DNA of 23,404 bases from Pseudomonadales bacterium. GTDB lineage: Bacteria; Pseudomonadota; Gammaproteobacteria; Pseudomonadales; JAHEIH01. The DNA lies in assembly GCA_023255355.1 (NCBI GenBank), contig JALRIU010000257.1, forward strand, positions 1-23,404, given 5' to 3'. Positions 8,342 through 15,883 of the stretch are shown here, piece after piece; positions within the stretch are counted from its first letter, which is position 1, and every line of letters starts with the position of its first letter. The position numbers and the translations under genes were made by a program. The notes under the pieces are model-generated. The model made no database searches, had not been told where the DNA came from, and saw only the letters and a program-made list of their open reading frames with translations.

Positions 8342-9211
8342 TTAGTGAAGCGATGGGGGCTCTTCGTTAAAAATATCCTCAATAGCCAAACTATCAAATT
8401 GGTAATTGTGATTACAGAATTCGCACAAGACGTTGATAACTCCTTCGTCTGCCAGAATGCTTTTAGCCTCTTGTCGGCCAATAGATTTAATCATTTCGCG
8501 GGTGCGGTGCTCTGAGCAACTACAGCCAAAGCGCACATCTCTCGGTTCAAATAGTCTCACCTTGTCTTCATGATAGAGACGATAGAGCAGCGCTTCGTGA
8601 CTAAGTGATAGTAATTCTTCGTTGGTAATTGTCGCAGCTAAATGCGTGACATGTTGCCAGTTATCAGCGCGGGCATTGGCATCGGTCATATGGCTTTTTG
8701 GCAGTTCCTGCAGCATAAAACCACTTGCACTGTTGTTGTCGGCGCTTAACCAAAAAAACGTGTTTAGCTGTTCTGATTGTTGGAAATATTGTGCTAAACA
8801 TTCAGCAAGTGAGTTACCAGAAAGCGGGACAATACCCTGGTAGCGATTACCTTTAATTGGATCAATGGTAATGGCAAGCGTGCCATCTTTTAATAATTCA
8901 TTGAATGCAGTAGCGGTTGCCTGTTCTGCTTCTCTTGCAATGGCTCGCACTCTAAAGTCATTGCTGCACTCGGCCATTATGGTAGGAATTTGGCCATCAC
9001 TTCGAGCCTGTAATATGACACTGCCAGCAAACTTTAGGGTGCTGCTTAGAAGCACTACTGCTGCGACAAACTCCCCCAGAAGCTGTTGAACGCCTGCAGG
9101 GTAATTATGCTCGAGTACTGCATGCCGATAACTCTCTTGGAGCGACACAATCTCACCACGAATGTCTGTCTCGTCGAACATAAAACGAAGTATATTATCG
9201 GTGTTACTCAT
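8342..9211 (-). CDS. hslO: Hsp33 redox-regulated chaperone
   Basis: Hsp33 is a cytosolic holdase activated by oxidation: its cysteines release zinc, form disulfides, and the unfolded linker then binds unfolding proteins. At 289 residues it matches the family. The four redox-switch cysteines are C230 and C232 (FGCSCSEHR) plus C263 and C266 (CEFCNHNYQF) in the C-terminal domain. The N-terminal domain begins MSNTDNILRFMFDETDIRGE, typical of the family. It starts five bases after hslR ends, so yrfG-hslR-hslO form a tight unit, as in E. coli. Confidence 0.96.
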   Translation of the reverse strand: MSNTDNILRFMFDETDIRGEIVSLQESYRHAVLEHNYPAGVQQLLGEFVAAVVLLSSTLKFAGSVILQARSDGQIPTIMAECSNDFRVRAIAREAEQATATAFNELLKDGTLAITIDPIKGNRYQGIVPLSGNSLAECLAQYFQQSEQLNTFFWLSADNNSASGFMLQELPKSHMTDANARADNWQHVTHLAATITNEELLSLSHEALLYRLYHEDKVRLFEPRDVRFGCSCSEHRTREMIKSIGRQEAKSILADEGVINVLCEFCNHNYQFDSLAIEDIFNEEPPSLH

Positions 9212-9216
9212 AAAAA

Positions 9217-9609
9217 CTACTCAAATTGGTTGTCTTGTTTAAATCGGTGTATTTGGCGACGATCCTTTTTGTTGGGTCTCGTCTGCGGCGCTGCCATACC
9301 AGCGCTGGTTAGTTTGCGCTGTAATGCTGTTTGCTGTCGAGCAGCTATGCTTGCTTCGGTTTCTTGATAGAGCAGTTGTGCTTCTGGGGCGCCGCGGCGT
9401 TGATCAGATAGCGCGATAACTTCGACAATGCGCTCATCCCATCCCTGCCTAATGGTTAACATGGCGCCGATCTGAACTTCCTTACTGACTTTACAATTTG
9501 CTCCGTCATATTTGATCTTGCCGCCTTCGATAGCTTGCTTGCACAAACTGCGGGTTTTATAAAATCGGGCCGCCCATAACCATTTATCCAATCTTACTTT
9601 GTCGGTCAT
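9217..9609 (-). CDS. hslR: Hsp15, heat-shock ribosome-associated RNA-binding protein
   Basis: Hsp15 binds free 50S subunits that carry a stalled nascent chain and helps recycle them. The 130-residue protein starts with an S4 RNA-binding domain (about residues 5-65: VRLDKWLWAARFYKTRSLCK, then GGKIKYDG) and ends in a basic tail (RPNKKDRRQIHRFK). Its ATG overlaps the yrfG stop by four bases (ATGA type), which points to translational coupling, and hslO follows after five bases. Confidence 0.95.
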   Translation of the reverse strand: MTDKVRLDKWLWAARFYKTRSLCKQAIEGGKIKYDGANCKVSKEVQIGAMLTIRQGWDERIVEVIALSDQRRGAPEAQLLYQETEASIAARQQTALQRKLTSAGMAAPQTRPNKKDRRQIHRFKQDNQFE

Positions 9610-10277
9610 AGTATCGTCTTGTCAGTATTGGGAATGACTTCATCAAAGTGATGAATGCCTCGATATAACCCTGTTTGCCTTATTTCTTTTCTGCTATCGG
9701 GCTGTAAGAGTGTAAGTAAATGTTTGATTCCGGCTTTCTGAGCAGAGGCTAACACGCTTTCAGTGTCGTCCACCAACAAGGTTCTGGCTGGATCATAATG
9801 ATGAATCTTTCTCAATCTAGACCAAAATTCTGGGTCTTCTTTGGGTAGTCCAAAATCATGGGATACCAATAACTTATCAAACCATGGGTCCAACTTGGTT
9901 TGTTCCATTTTTATTGCCAGGCTCTTACTGTGTGCATTGGTGACTAAATAAACTGTTTTGTTACTTTCTCGTAAAAAGGTTAAAAATTCTATCACATGTG
10001 GTCTGATAGAGATCATGTGAGCAATTTCACGTTTTAGCGTTGGAATATCAATACCCAGTTTTTCTGTCCAATAGTCTAAGCTGTACCATGCAAGCGTGCC
10101 CCTTTCGGCGGTCATCATGGGTTCAATTTCTGCCCAAGCCTGGTAGGTTTTGATACGTTTAAATTTCGCGTAATTTTTGGGCACATAGTGTAGCCAAAAA
10201 TAATTATCAAAATGCAAATCGAGTAGGGTTCCGTCCATGTCGAGTAAAACTGTATCGATAGCGTCCCAATCAAGCAT
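9606..10277 (-). CDS. yrfG: YrfG-type HAD GMP/IMP 5'-nucleotidase
   Basis: A HAD-superfamily phosphatase; the E. coli homologue removes phosphate from GMP and IMP. The 223-residue protein carries HAD motif I at the N terminus (LLDMDGTLLDL, nucleophile Asp in DMDGT), motif II (LVTNAHS) and motif IV (LLVDDTESV). The segment NYFWLHYVPKNYAKFK after motif I is characteristic of the YrfG group. It heads the yrfG-hslR-hslO unit. GAGG precedes ATG 10277. It is divergent from cysQ; nudE, often found between these two genes in Pseudomonas as I remember the order, is absent. Confidence 0.9.
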   Translation of the reverse strand: MLDWDAIDTVLLDMDGTLLDLHFDNYFWLHYVPKNYAKFKRIKTYQAWAEIEPMMTAERGTLAWYSLDYWTEKLGIDIPTLKREIAHMISIRPHVIEFLTFLRESNKTVYLVTNAHSKSLAIKMEQTKLDPWFDKLLVSHDFGLPKEDPEFWSRLRKIHHYDPARTLLVDDTESVLASAQKAGIKHLLTLLQPDSRKEIRQTGLYRGIHHFDEVIPNTDKTIL

Positions 10278-10303
10278 TGTCTGTACCTCAAAATAACCTG
10301 CTT

Positions 10304-10312
10304 ATCATACCA
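10304..10312 (-). promoter_or_regulatory. Extended -10 promoter for yrfG-hslR-hslO
   Basis: On the minus strand TGGTATGAT forms an extended -10 element (TGn plus a five-of-six TATAAT match). Transcription would begin around 10297, giving a leader of about 20 bases that includes GAGG before the yrfG ATG. No good -35 is visible, which extended -10 promoters tolerate. Confidence 0.4.
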
Positions 10313-10346
10313 TAGGGCGACGTAGCGCAGGAATGTGAATTAGGGG

Positions 10347-10375
10347 TTAAAGAATATCTGTGGTAGGAGTAGAAT
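10347..10375 (+). promoter_or_regulatory. Candidate sigma-70 promoter for cysQ
   Basis: TTAAAG (10347-10352) and TAGAAT (10370-10375) are separated by exactly 17 bases. The -10 matches TATAAT at five of six positions; the -35 is weak. The start of transcription would fall near 10382, some 20 bases before the cysQ start codon. Confidence 0.4.
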
Positions 10376-10402
10376 AGATTCTTCACACAAGCGAGAAATG
10401 TT

Positions 10403-11233
10403 TTGTCTTCACCTGAAAATTTTCACATTCCTGATATTTGGATCGATCAGTTATACGCACTGTGTGTTGCAGTGGGCGACATTATTAAAGGGTATTACCA
10501 AGATGATTGTAATCTCAACGTGTCCCTTAAATCTGATAATTCTCCGCTTACTGCCGCTGATTTAGCGGCTAACGATTTTATTATCAATGGCCTCAATGCT
10601 CTTGAACCACGCTTGCCTATTGTCTCTGAGGAGATGGAGGCAATTCAATTCGTCGAGCCAAGCGCTGGCCGTTATTGGTTGATTGATCCGCTTGATGGCA
10701 CACGTGAGTTTATCGAAAAAACTGGTGAATTCACGATTAATATTGGTCTTATAGAGGCTGATAAAGCCATTTTTGGCGTGATCTATGCTCCCATGAAAGA
10801 CGAGTTTTACTATGGTGGTCGCGGTGTAAAACCGCGTCTAATAATTGGTGATACATCTATTGAGCTCGGCTGTCGTGCTCTCGATAACGAGGTTGTGGCA
10901 GCAGTCTCAAGGCGCCGAGCTAAAGCTGCCTTAGACTTTTTGGCTCAGTCATCGCTTGTGCAAGAGTTTGGAGTGGGCACCTTAACGCTAGGCAGCGCCT
11001 TGAAACTAACCCAGGTTGCACTCGGTAATGCTGATGTTTATCCATGCCTTGGGCCGACTGGCGAATGGGATACCGCCGCAGGTCAGGCCATTGTCGAGGC
11101 GGCAGGTGGTGCTGTAGTTGACCTACAGGGGCAGCCCTTGCGTTATGGTCGCTCTGCAGATCGGATTAATCCTAGTTTTGTTGTTTTGGGCGATTTAGGC
11201 GCATGGCGTCGAGCAGGTGATATTGGCGCCTAG
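10403..11233 (+). CDS. cysQ: 3'(2'),5'-bisphosphate nucleotidase CysQ
   Basis: CysQ removes the 3' phosphate from PAP (and PAPS), preventing build-up of this by-product of sulfate assimilation; it is often attached to the inner membrane. The 276-residue product belongs to the inositol monophosphatase fold: EEMEA (76-80), DPLDGTREF (95-103) and EWDTAAG (221-227) supply the metal-binding acidic residues. I use TTG 10403 as the start: it gives the usual N-terminal length and no in-frame ATG lies nearby, but the ribosome binding site (GCGAG) is weak. Its stop overlaps that of the convergent membrane-protein gene in a shared CTAG. Confidence 0.92.
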   Translation: MSSPENFHIPDIWIDQLYALCVAVGDIIKGYYQDDCNLNVSLKSDNSPLTAADLAANDFIINGLNALEPRLPIVSEEMEAIQFVEPSAGRYWLIDPLDGTREFIEKTGEFTINIGLIEADKAIFGVIYAPMKDEFYYGGRGVKPRLIIGDTSIELGCRALDNEVVAAVSRRRAKAALDFLAQSSLVQEFGVGTLTLGSALKLTQVALGNADVYPCLGPTGEWDTAAGQAIVEAAGGAVVDLQGQPLRYGRSADRINPSFVVLGDLGAWRRAGDIGA

Positions 11234-12468
11234 CTATTTTTCAAAATGGCTTGGAAGTGCTGCTCAACAATATCGCTGTATGGGGCTTTCAGTTGCTTAA
11301 CCATCAAAACCCCTCTGACATTTTCGTGTTGAATAGGGTCTTCCAGAACATTAGCAAGAGTCCAGTGCTGTATGAATTTATCTGAGGCCATAAAGCTATT
11401 TTGTTGCGTGGCGCTGGCATAAAAGTTCGCCTGTTGCTTTGCAAGTGCGCCCAATTGAGACATAAGTGTTGGTTGGCGTAACTGGGTATTAGTTGAAGGT
11501 GGAATAACTTCACCAATACCGATACCGATAGCAAAAGGGATTTTGCCTTCACGTAGTCTTTGTTGATCGACTAGAGCCTGCATTCGCAACAATAATTCTG
11601 CAATTACCAAACTATCGGCAGCGGTTGATGCATCAAACTCCTCTGCGGTAAAGGTAATATCAAAACCGCCAGGCGCTGGTTCCCAAGGTAGCATGGTCCT
11701 TTCTGCGACAGCTTCTACGCACTGTTGTAATTGACGTGCAATTTGTTCAAGAATAAGTTTATCAACCTGCCTAGCTAAACCGCTCCAATCGTTAATTCTG
11801 ATAGCAATTACGGTGCTTGGTAATAATGTTGTTGGTTGAGGCTCTTCGACAATTTTTCTCTCGCCAAAAAGTTGAATAAGTAAGCTTCCGTATGCATCAT
11901 TATGTAGATAATCTGGGGCGTCTTGACCGGTCTCAATGCGTTGCACAATGTCTTTAAAAATATTGCTGACGTTGGATGCGCCAAGCCGCAAAAAAATGTA
12001 ACAAAGCAGAGATGCCGCAAACAGTAATGCTAATGAACTGAACAGCAAAGTCGTTTCTCGCTCATCAGCAAGACTGGGGTTGAGAAATATTTCGCAATAA
12101 CCGATAACGCTTTTATCGTAGGCAATTTCACTACGATAAGACGTTTTGGGGATTGGTTGATCACTGTTAGCCGCCACTAAAATTTCGCCATCTAACCCTA
12201 TGATGCGAGCATGGCTAATGTGTGGTGACCCTATAATTTCTTGAAGAGTGGCATTTAAACTAACCGCTTCGTTATTAAAGGTATCAAAACGGACTTGAGC
12301 GGCTATTAACTGACTTACTTGCTGGCCATAAGTAGCATCTTGCTGTTGTAGGGTGTGGCTATTAAGTTGCAATTGAATAGCGACTAATATCCCGCCTAAA
12401 AGCACAAACAATCCTGTGCCAATAGCGGCAATGCGTTCTTCAAGGGGTAGCCCAGCTAATAGTTTCAC
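11230..12468 (-). CDS. AhpA/YtjB-like membrane protein with degenerate cyclase-like domain
   Basis: A 412-residue inner-membrane protein with two membrane helices (about 15-34 and 140-162) enclosing a periplasmic segment of about 105 residues, followed by a cytoplasmic part. Its place divergent from serB matches ytjB (smp) in E. coli and the AhpA/YtjB gene in Pseudomonas. E. coli YtjB is about half this length and lacks the second part. Residues about 215-370 resemble a class III nucleotide cyclase fold: VIAIRINDWSGL (a possible first metal Asp at D227), PGGFDITF where GDG is expected, FAIGIGIGEV, and LMSQLGALAKQQANFYASA. Loss of the second metal-binding Asp suggests no cyclase activity. Function unknown; a sensory or scaffold role is inference. 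Confidence 0.75.
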   Translation of the reverse strand: MKLLAGLPLEERIAAIGTGLFVLLGGILVAIQLQLNSHTLQQQDATYGQQVSQLIAAQVRFDTFNNEAVSLNATLQEIIGSPHISHARIIGLDGEILVAANSDQPIPKTSYRSEIAYDKSVIGYCEIFLNPSLADERETTLLFSSLALLFAASLLCYIFLRLGASNVSNIFKDIVQRIETGQDAPDYLHNDAYGSLLIQLFGERKIVEEPQPTTLLPSTVIAIRINDWSGLARQVDKLILEQIARQLQQCVEAVAERTMLPWEPAPGGFDITFTAEEFDASTAADSLVIAELLLRMQALVDQQRLREGKIPFAIGIGIGEVIPPSTNTQLRQPTLMSQLGALAKQQANFYASATQQNSFMASDKFIQHWTLANVLEDPIQHENVRGVLMVKQLKAPYSDIVEQHFQAILKNS

Positions 12469-12620
12469 GACAACATCCTGTAAAAAAAGATGATTATATC
12501 TTGAAAGCCCTCGATAACGGCAAGATCGTTGTTTTAAAAAATAGACTTTTTCACAACTAGTAGTGATACCAAGGGTATTTGCTTGTAGAATGTATCACTT
12601 TAAAACCGATTGAAAACAGC

Positions 12621-13844
12621 ATGCGCGAAATTTTATTAATTAATATTTCTGGACACGACCAGCCCGGCATCACAAGCTCTGTAACGGCAATACTTGCCGA
12701 ATACAATGTCAATGTATTAGATATCGGACAAGCAGTAATCCACGATACGCTTTCATTGGGTATTTTGGTCGAGGTGCCCAGCGAGTCGGGCTCATCTCCC
12801 ATACTTAAAGAAATCCTATTTAGGACCCATGAGATGGGTTTGCGCGTTAAATTCGAACCCATTGCTGAAGAAAGCTATCAAACTTGGGTTGAAGCCCAAG
12901 GTAAGCCTCGTCATATTGTCTCTTTACTTGCACGAAAGATTACTGCTGAGCATATCTCTAAGCTTACTGCGGTTTCAGCTAACTTTGGTCTGAATATTGA
13001 TAAAATTAATCGCCTCTCGGGGCGTTTACCGCTAGGACCTGTCCCAGCAAATAGTAAGGCCTGCGTTGAATTTTCTGCTCGGGGTGATATTACTGATACT
13101 GCGCAAGTTCGCACAGCTTTTTTAGAGTTAGCCTCGGCAATGGATGTCGATATTGCCTACCAAGAAGATACTATTTATCGCCGTAATAGACGCCTAGTAT
13201 GTTTTGATATGGATTCAACCCTTATTGAGGCTGAAGTCATAGATGAGCTTGCCAAGGCTGCTGGTGTTGGCGATCAAGTCAGCGAAATTACCGAGCGGGC
13301 TATGGCTGGAGAGTTAGACTTTAATGAAAGTTTTGCCCGCCGTATGGCTTTGCTAAAAGGTCTTGATGAAAGTGTGTTGGTTTCAATCGCTGAGCGTCTA
13401 CCCATTACAGAAGGTGCGGATAACCTTATTAGTACATTACGTCATCTCGGTTATAAGACCGCGATCTTGTCGGGTGGCTTTAATTATTTTGGTAAATTTT
13501 TGCAGCAAAAGTTGGGTATTGATTACGTTTTTGCCAATGACCTTGAAGTTGTCGACGGTAAAGTCACCGGCCGTGTAACGGGTACTGTCGTGAATGGCGA
13601 GCGCAAGGCAGAGTTATTGCGTGAGTTAGCTGCGCGAGAAAATATAAGTCTTGAGCAAGTTGTTGCGGTTGGTGATGGTGCTAATGATTTACCCATGTTA
13701 AGCATCGCAGGCTTAGGTATAGCTTTTAGGGCCAAACCGATTGTTAAGCGGCGTGCCGGACATTCAATTTCTACGTTAGGGCTCGATGGGATTTTGTATC
13801 TGATTGGCGTTAGCGATAGGGATCGCAGCACACGTAAGTTTTAA
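12621..13844 (+). CDS. serB: Phosphoserine phosphatase SerB with two ACT domains
   Basis: SerB performs the last step of serine synthesis, phosphoserine to serine. The 407-residue protein is the long Pseudomonas-type form: two N-terminal ACT domains (about 1-80 and 95-175, beginning REILLINISGHDQPG) and a C-terminal HAD phosphatase with motif I DMDSTLIEAEVIDELA (196-211, nucleophile D196), motif II LSGGFNYF and motif IV GDGANDLPML (351-360). I chose ATG 12621, since MREI is the family N terminus; a TTG at 12579 would add 14 unrelated residues. It is divergent from the AhpA/YtjB-like gene and its stop overlaps the convergent fimX-type stop. Confidence 0.95.
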   Translation: MREILLINISGHDQPGITSSVTAILAEYNVNVLDIGQAVIHDTLSLGILVEVPSESGSSPILKEILFRTHEMGLRVKFEPIAEESYQTWVEAQGKPRHIVSLLARKITAEHISKLTAVSANFGLNIDKINRLSGRLPLGPVPANSKACVEFSARGDITDTAQVRTAFLELASAMDVDIAYQEDTIYRRNRRLVCFDMDSTLIEAEVIDELAKAAGVGDQVSEITERAMAGELDFNESFARRMALLKGLDESVLVSIAERLPITEGADNLISTLRHLGYKTAILSGGFNYFGKFLQQKLGIDYVFANDLEVVDGKVTGRVTGTVVNGERKAELLRELAARENISLEQVVAVGDGANDLPMLSIAGLGIAFRAKPIVKRRAGHSISTLGLDGILYLIGVSDRDRSTRKF

Positions 13845-15847
13845 AACTCTGCCATATCATTGTTAAGTGAGCTAATCGGCGAAGCGATGTAATAGCCTTG
13901 AATTAAGCTAGCATTGGTTTGCCATAGCATGGCCATGCTGTTTGCGCTTTCCACAAAGCCGACAATACTTGCAACGCCTTTAGCCTCTATATCGTTTAGC
14001 ATCTGTTTTAATAATTCTGGGTTGTTATCTTGCTGGAGCGCTTGCATGAACCTAGGTGCTAATTTAGTAAAGCGTGGTTTTACTTTATCAAATAGTTTTA
14101 ATGAATTGTCATTCTCTCCAAGACGGTTGATAGACGTTTCGCAACCGAGTTGTTCTAGTTGTGTAAAGACTTTAATGGCCCGCAGCAAATAACACTCCAC
14201 GTGTTCCGTCAAGAATTGAAATACTACCGTTTGCGGCGGTACCTCAGCAGTTCTCAATGCCACCGAAATCCATGGCAGTAATTTGTCATCGTTAAGAGCA
14301 TTAGCCGTTAAATTAATGATCAAATGGGTGTCTGGATTGTTCTTTTGGGCTTCCGCAAGCTGTTTTAGGCACTCTAAAATGACCCATCGATCGAGTTTGG
14401 TATCAAACTCCCGCTGGGTGAAGGCATCGATAAATAGCGAAGGAGAAATTTCTTCGTCGTTCTGATCGAGCATTCTCAGGTAGGCTTCATAGTATTCTTG
14501 ATCACTGTCCTTGATACTTACCATGGACTGGAACGACATTCTGAATCGATTGAGCGAAATAGCGTCATCTAGTGTCATTCCAGTATTTCCTGCTACGCCG
14601 GCACGGATATCGCTGGTATACAATTTGAAAGCGTTGCCATCGTTTTCTGAACGGGCTTCGAACATCGCTTGATGGGTATTATCTAGCCATTGCTCTGCAC
14701 TAATGTCTGCCGTTAATGAGGCTACGCCAATACTGCAGGTCATCTGTACCGTGCGATCGTTGTATTCGAAAAGGTGTTGCTCAAAGGCATTTAAAAATAA
14801 AGGTAATCGGTCGCGTATGCTGCCCAGTGTATGGTTTTGGGTATAAACCAATAAACTACTATCACTTAGCGGTTTACTCCAAGGGTTGAGATCTTGAAGA
14901 CTGCTTTCCATGAATGCCAAGGCTTTTTTGAGAATGATTCTAGAGGTAGACGGGCCATGTTTTGCTTTTAATTGAGCGGTTTTATCAATATCAAAAATGA
15001 GTAATAGGCCGTCATCATTTTCTGCCAACTTAGCAAGTTCATCCATAATGTCTATCTCGGATGTGTTGCCAGGCGAGGTGGTAATTACAGGTGCGGATGT
15101 TGCAGGGGCCAGGGCAAAGCTCATTTGAATAGTACTTTCACCTTCGAAATAGGTGGTCACGAGACGAGTGTCTAGCATTTCATCCTGATTGATAAGTTTG
15201 ATGCTGACGTGCTCGATATTTCCGCTGGCAGCTTTTTTTAATGCTAATTTCAGTCTGTCGCGGCTTTCAGATTCGATGTAATCAAATAGTGGCAGATCGA
15301 TGAGTTCATCGCGAGGACTTGTTAAGCACTCCGCAAAGCTGTCGTTACAACTCAAGATGATGCCATCTTGGATATAGGCAACGGCATCACTGCTAGCATC
15401 GAGTAATTGCGACTGGCGTTGATCGAATTCGTTAGCTTGGCGTTTCAGCTTTTGTAAATTCATCCAAAGCTTTGACGCATTAGCATCTCTGGCGATAGCG
15501 TGGACTAGGTGTTCTTCATTGGCGCAACTTATGATATCGCTCGCACCATAGCTAATTCCTTGACTGATGCTTTCGGTATCCAGTTGTTCACTGAGATAGT
15601 GCCAGGGCAGAAATAGTTCAAGGCGTTCAATAATTGCTGTGAGATCAGCACAATCTAGCGTTGGATGTTTGTTGTCACAAATAGCCAAATGCCAGTGGCG
15701 GTCCAACAGAAATGCCTCAAGGTCACTCAGATCTTTAGGCCGCACGATATTAGCCGCAATTCCCGCGCGACGAAGCGTGGATATGACCTCTTCAGAGTTG
15801 TTAGAAGATTCGTTTAGAATCAAGATACTTAACGCTGCGAGTTCCAT
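13841..15847 (-). CDS. fimX: FimX-type protein: REC-like, PAS, degenerate GGDEF and EAL
   Basis: A 668-residue homologue of FimX, the polar c-di-GMP receptor that controls type IV pilus assembly and twitching in Pseudomonas (about 690 residues). Order: receiver-like domain (about 5-125), PAS (about 145-245, AYIQDGIILSCNDSFAECL), GGDEF-like (about 265-415) and EAL-like (about 425-665). The GGDEF signature is replaced by LSDSS near 327-331. In the EAL domain EAL reads EAY (EAYLRML, 454-460) and the DDFGTG and EGVE motifs are lost (SINRLGEN, VGFVES), so catalysis is unlikely; binding of c-di-GMP is inferred by analogy. Its place convergent with serB matches fimX in P. aeruginosa. It starts 36 bases after the upstream PilZ-like gene, so the two are likely co-transcribed. 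Confidence 0.86.
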   Translation of the reverse strand: MELAALSILILNESSNNSEEVISTLRRAGIAANIVRPKDLSDLEAFLLDRHWHLAICDNKHPTLDCADLTAIIERLELFLPWHYLSEQLDTESISQGISYGASDIISCANEEHLVHAIARDANASKLWMNLQKLKRQANEFDQRQSQLLDASSDAVAYIQDGIILSCNDSFAECLTSPRDELIDLPLFDYIESESRDRLKLALKKAASGNIEHVSIKLINQDEMLDTRLVTTYFEGESTIQMSFALAPATSAPVITTSPGNTSEIDIMDELAKLAENDDGLLLIFDIDKTAQLKAKHGPSTSRIILKKALAFMESSLQDLNPWSKPLSDSSLLVYTQNHTLGSIRDRLPLFLNAFEQHLFEYNDRTVQMTCSIGVASLTADISAEQWLDNTHQAMFEARSENDGNAFKLYTSDIRAGVAGNTGMTLDDAISLNRFRMSFQSMVSIKDSDQEYYEAYLRMLDQNDEEISPSLFIDAFTQREFDTKLDRWVILECLKQLAEAQKNNPDTHLIINLTANALNDDKLLPWISVALRTAEVPPQTVVFQFLTEHVECYLLRAIKVFTQLEQLGCETSINRLGENDNSLKLFDKVKPRFTKLAPRFMQALQQDNNPELLKQMLNDIEAKGVASIVGFVESANSMAMLWQTNASLIQGYYIASPISSLNNDMAEF

Positions 15848-15883
15848 GTGGCCCCATTGGCTAGTGTGAATGAATCCATTATT

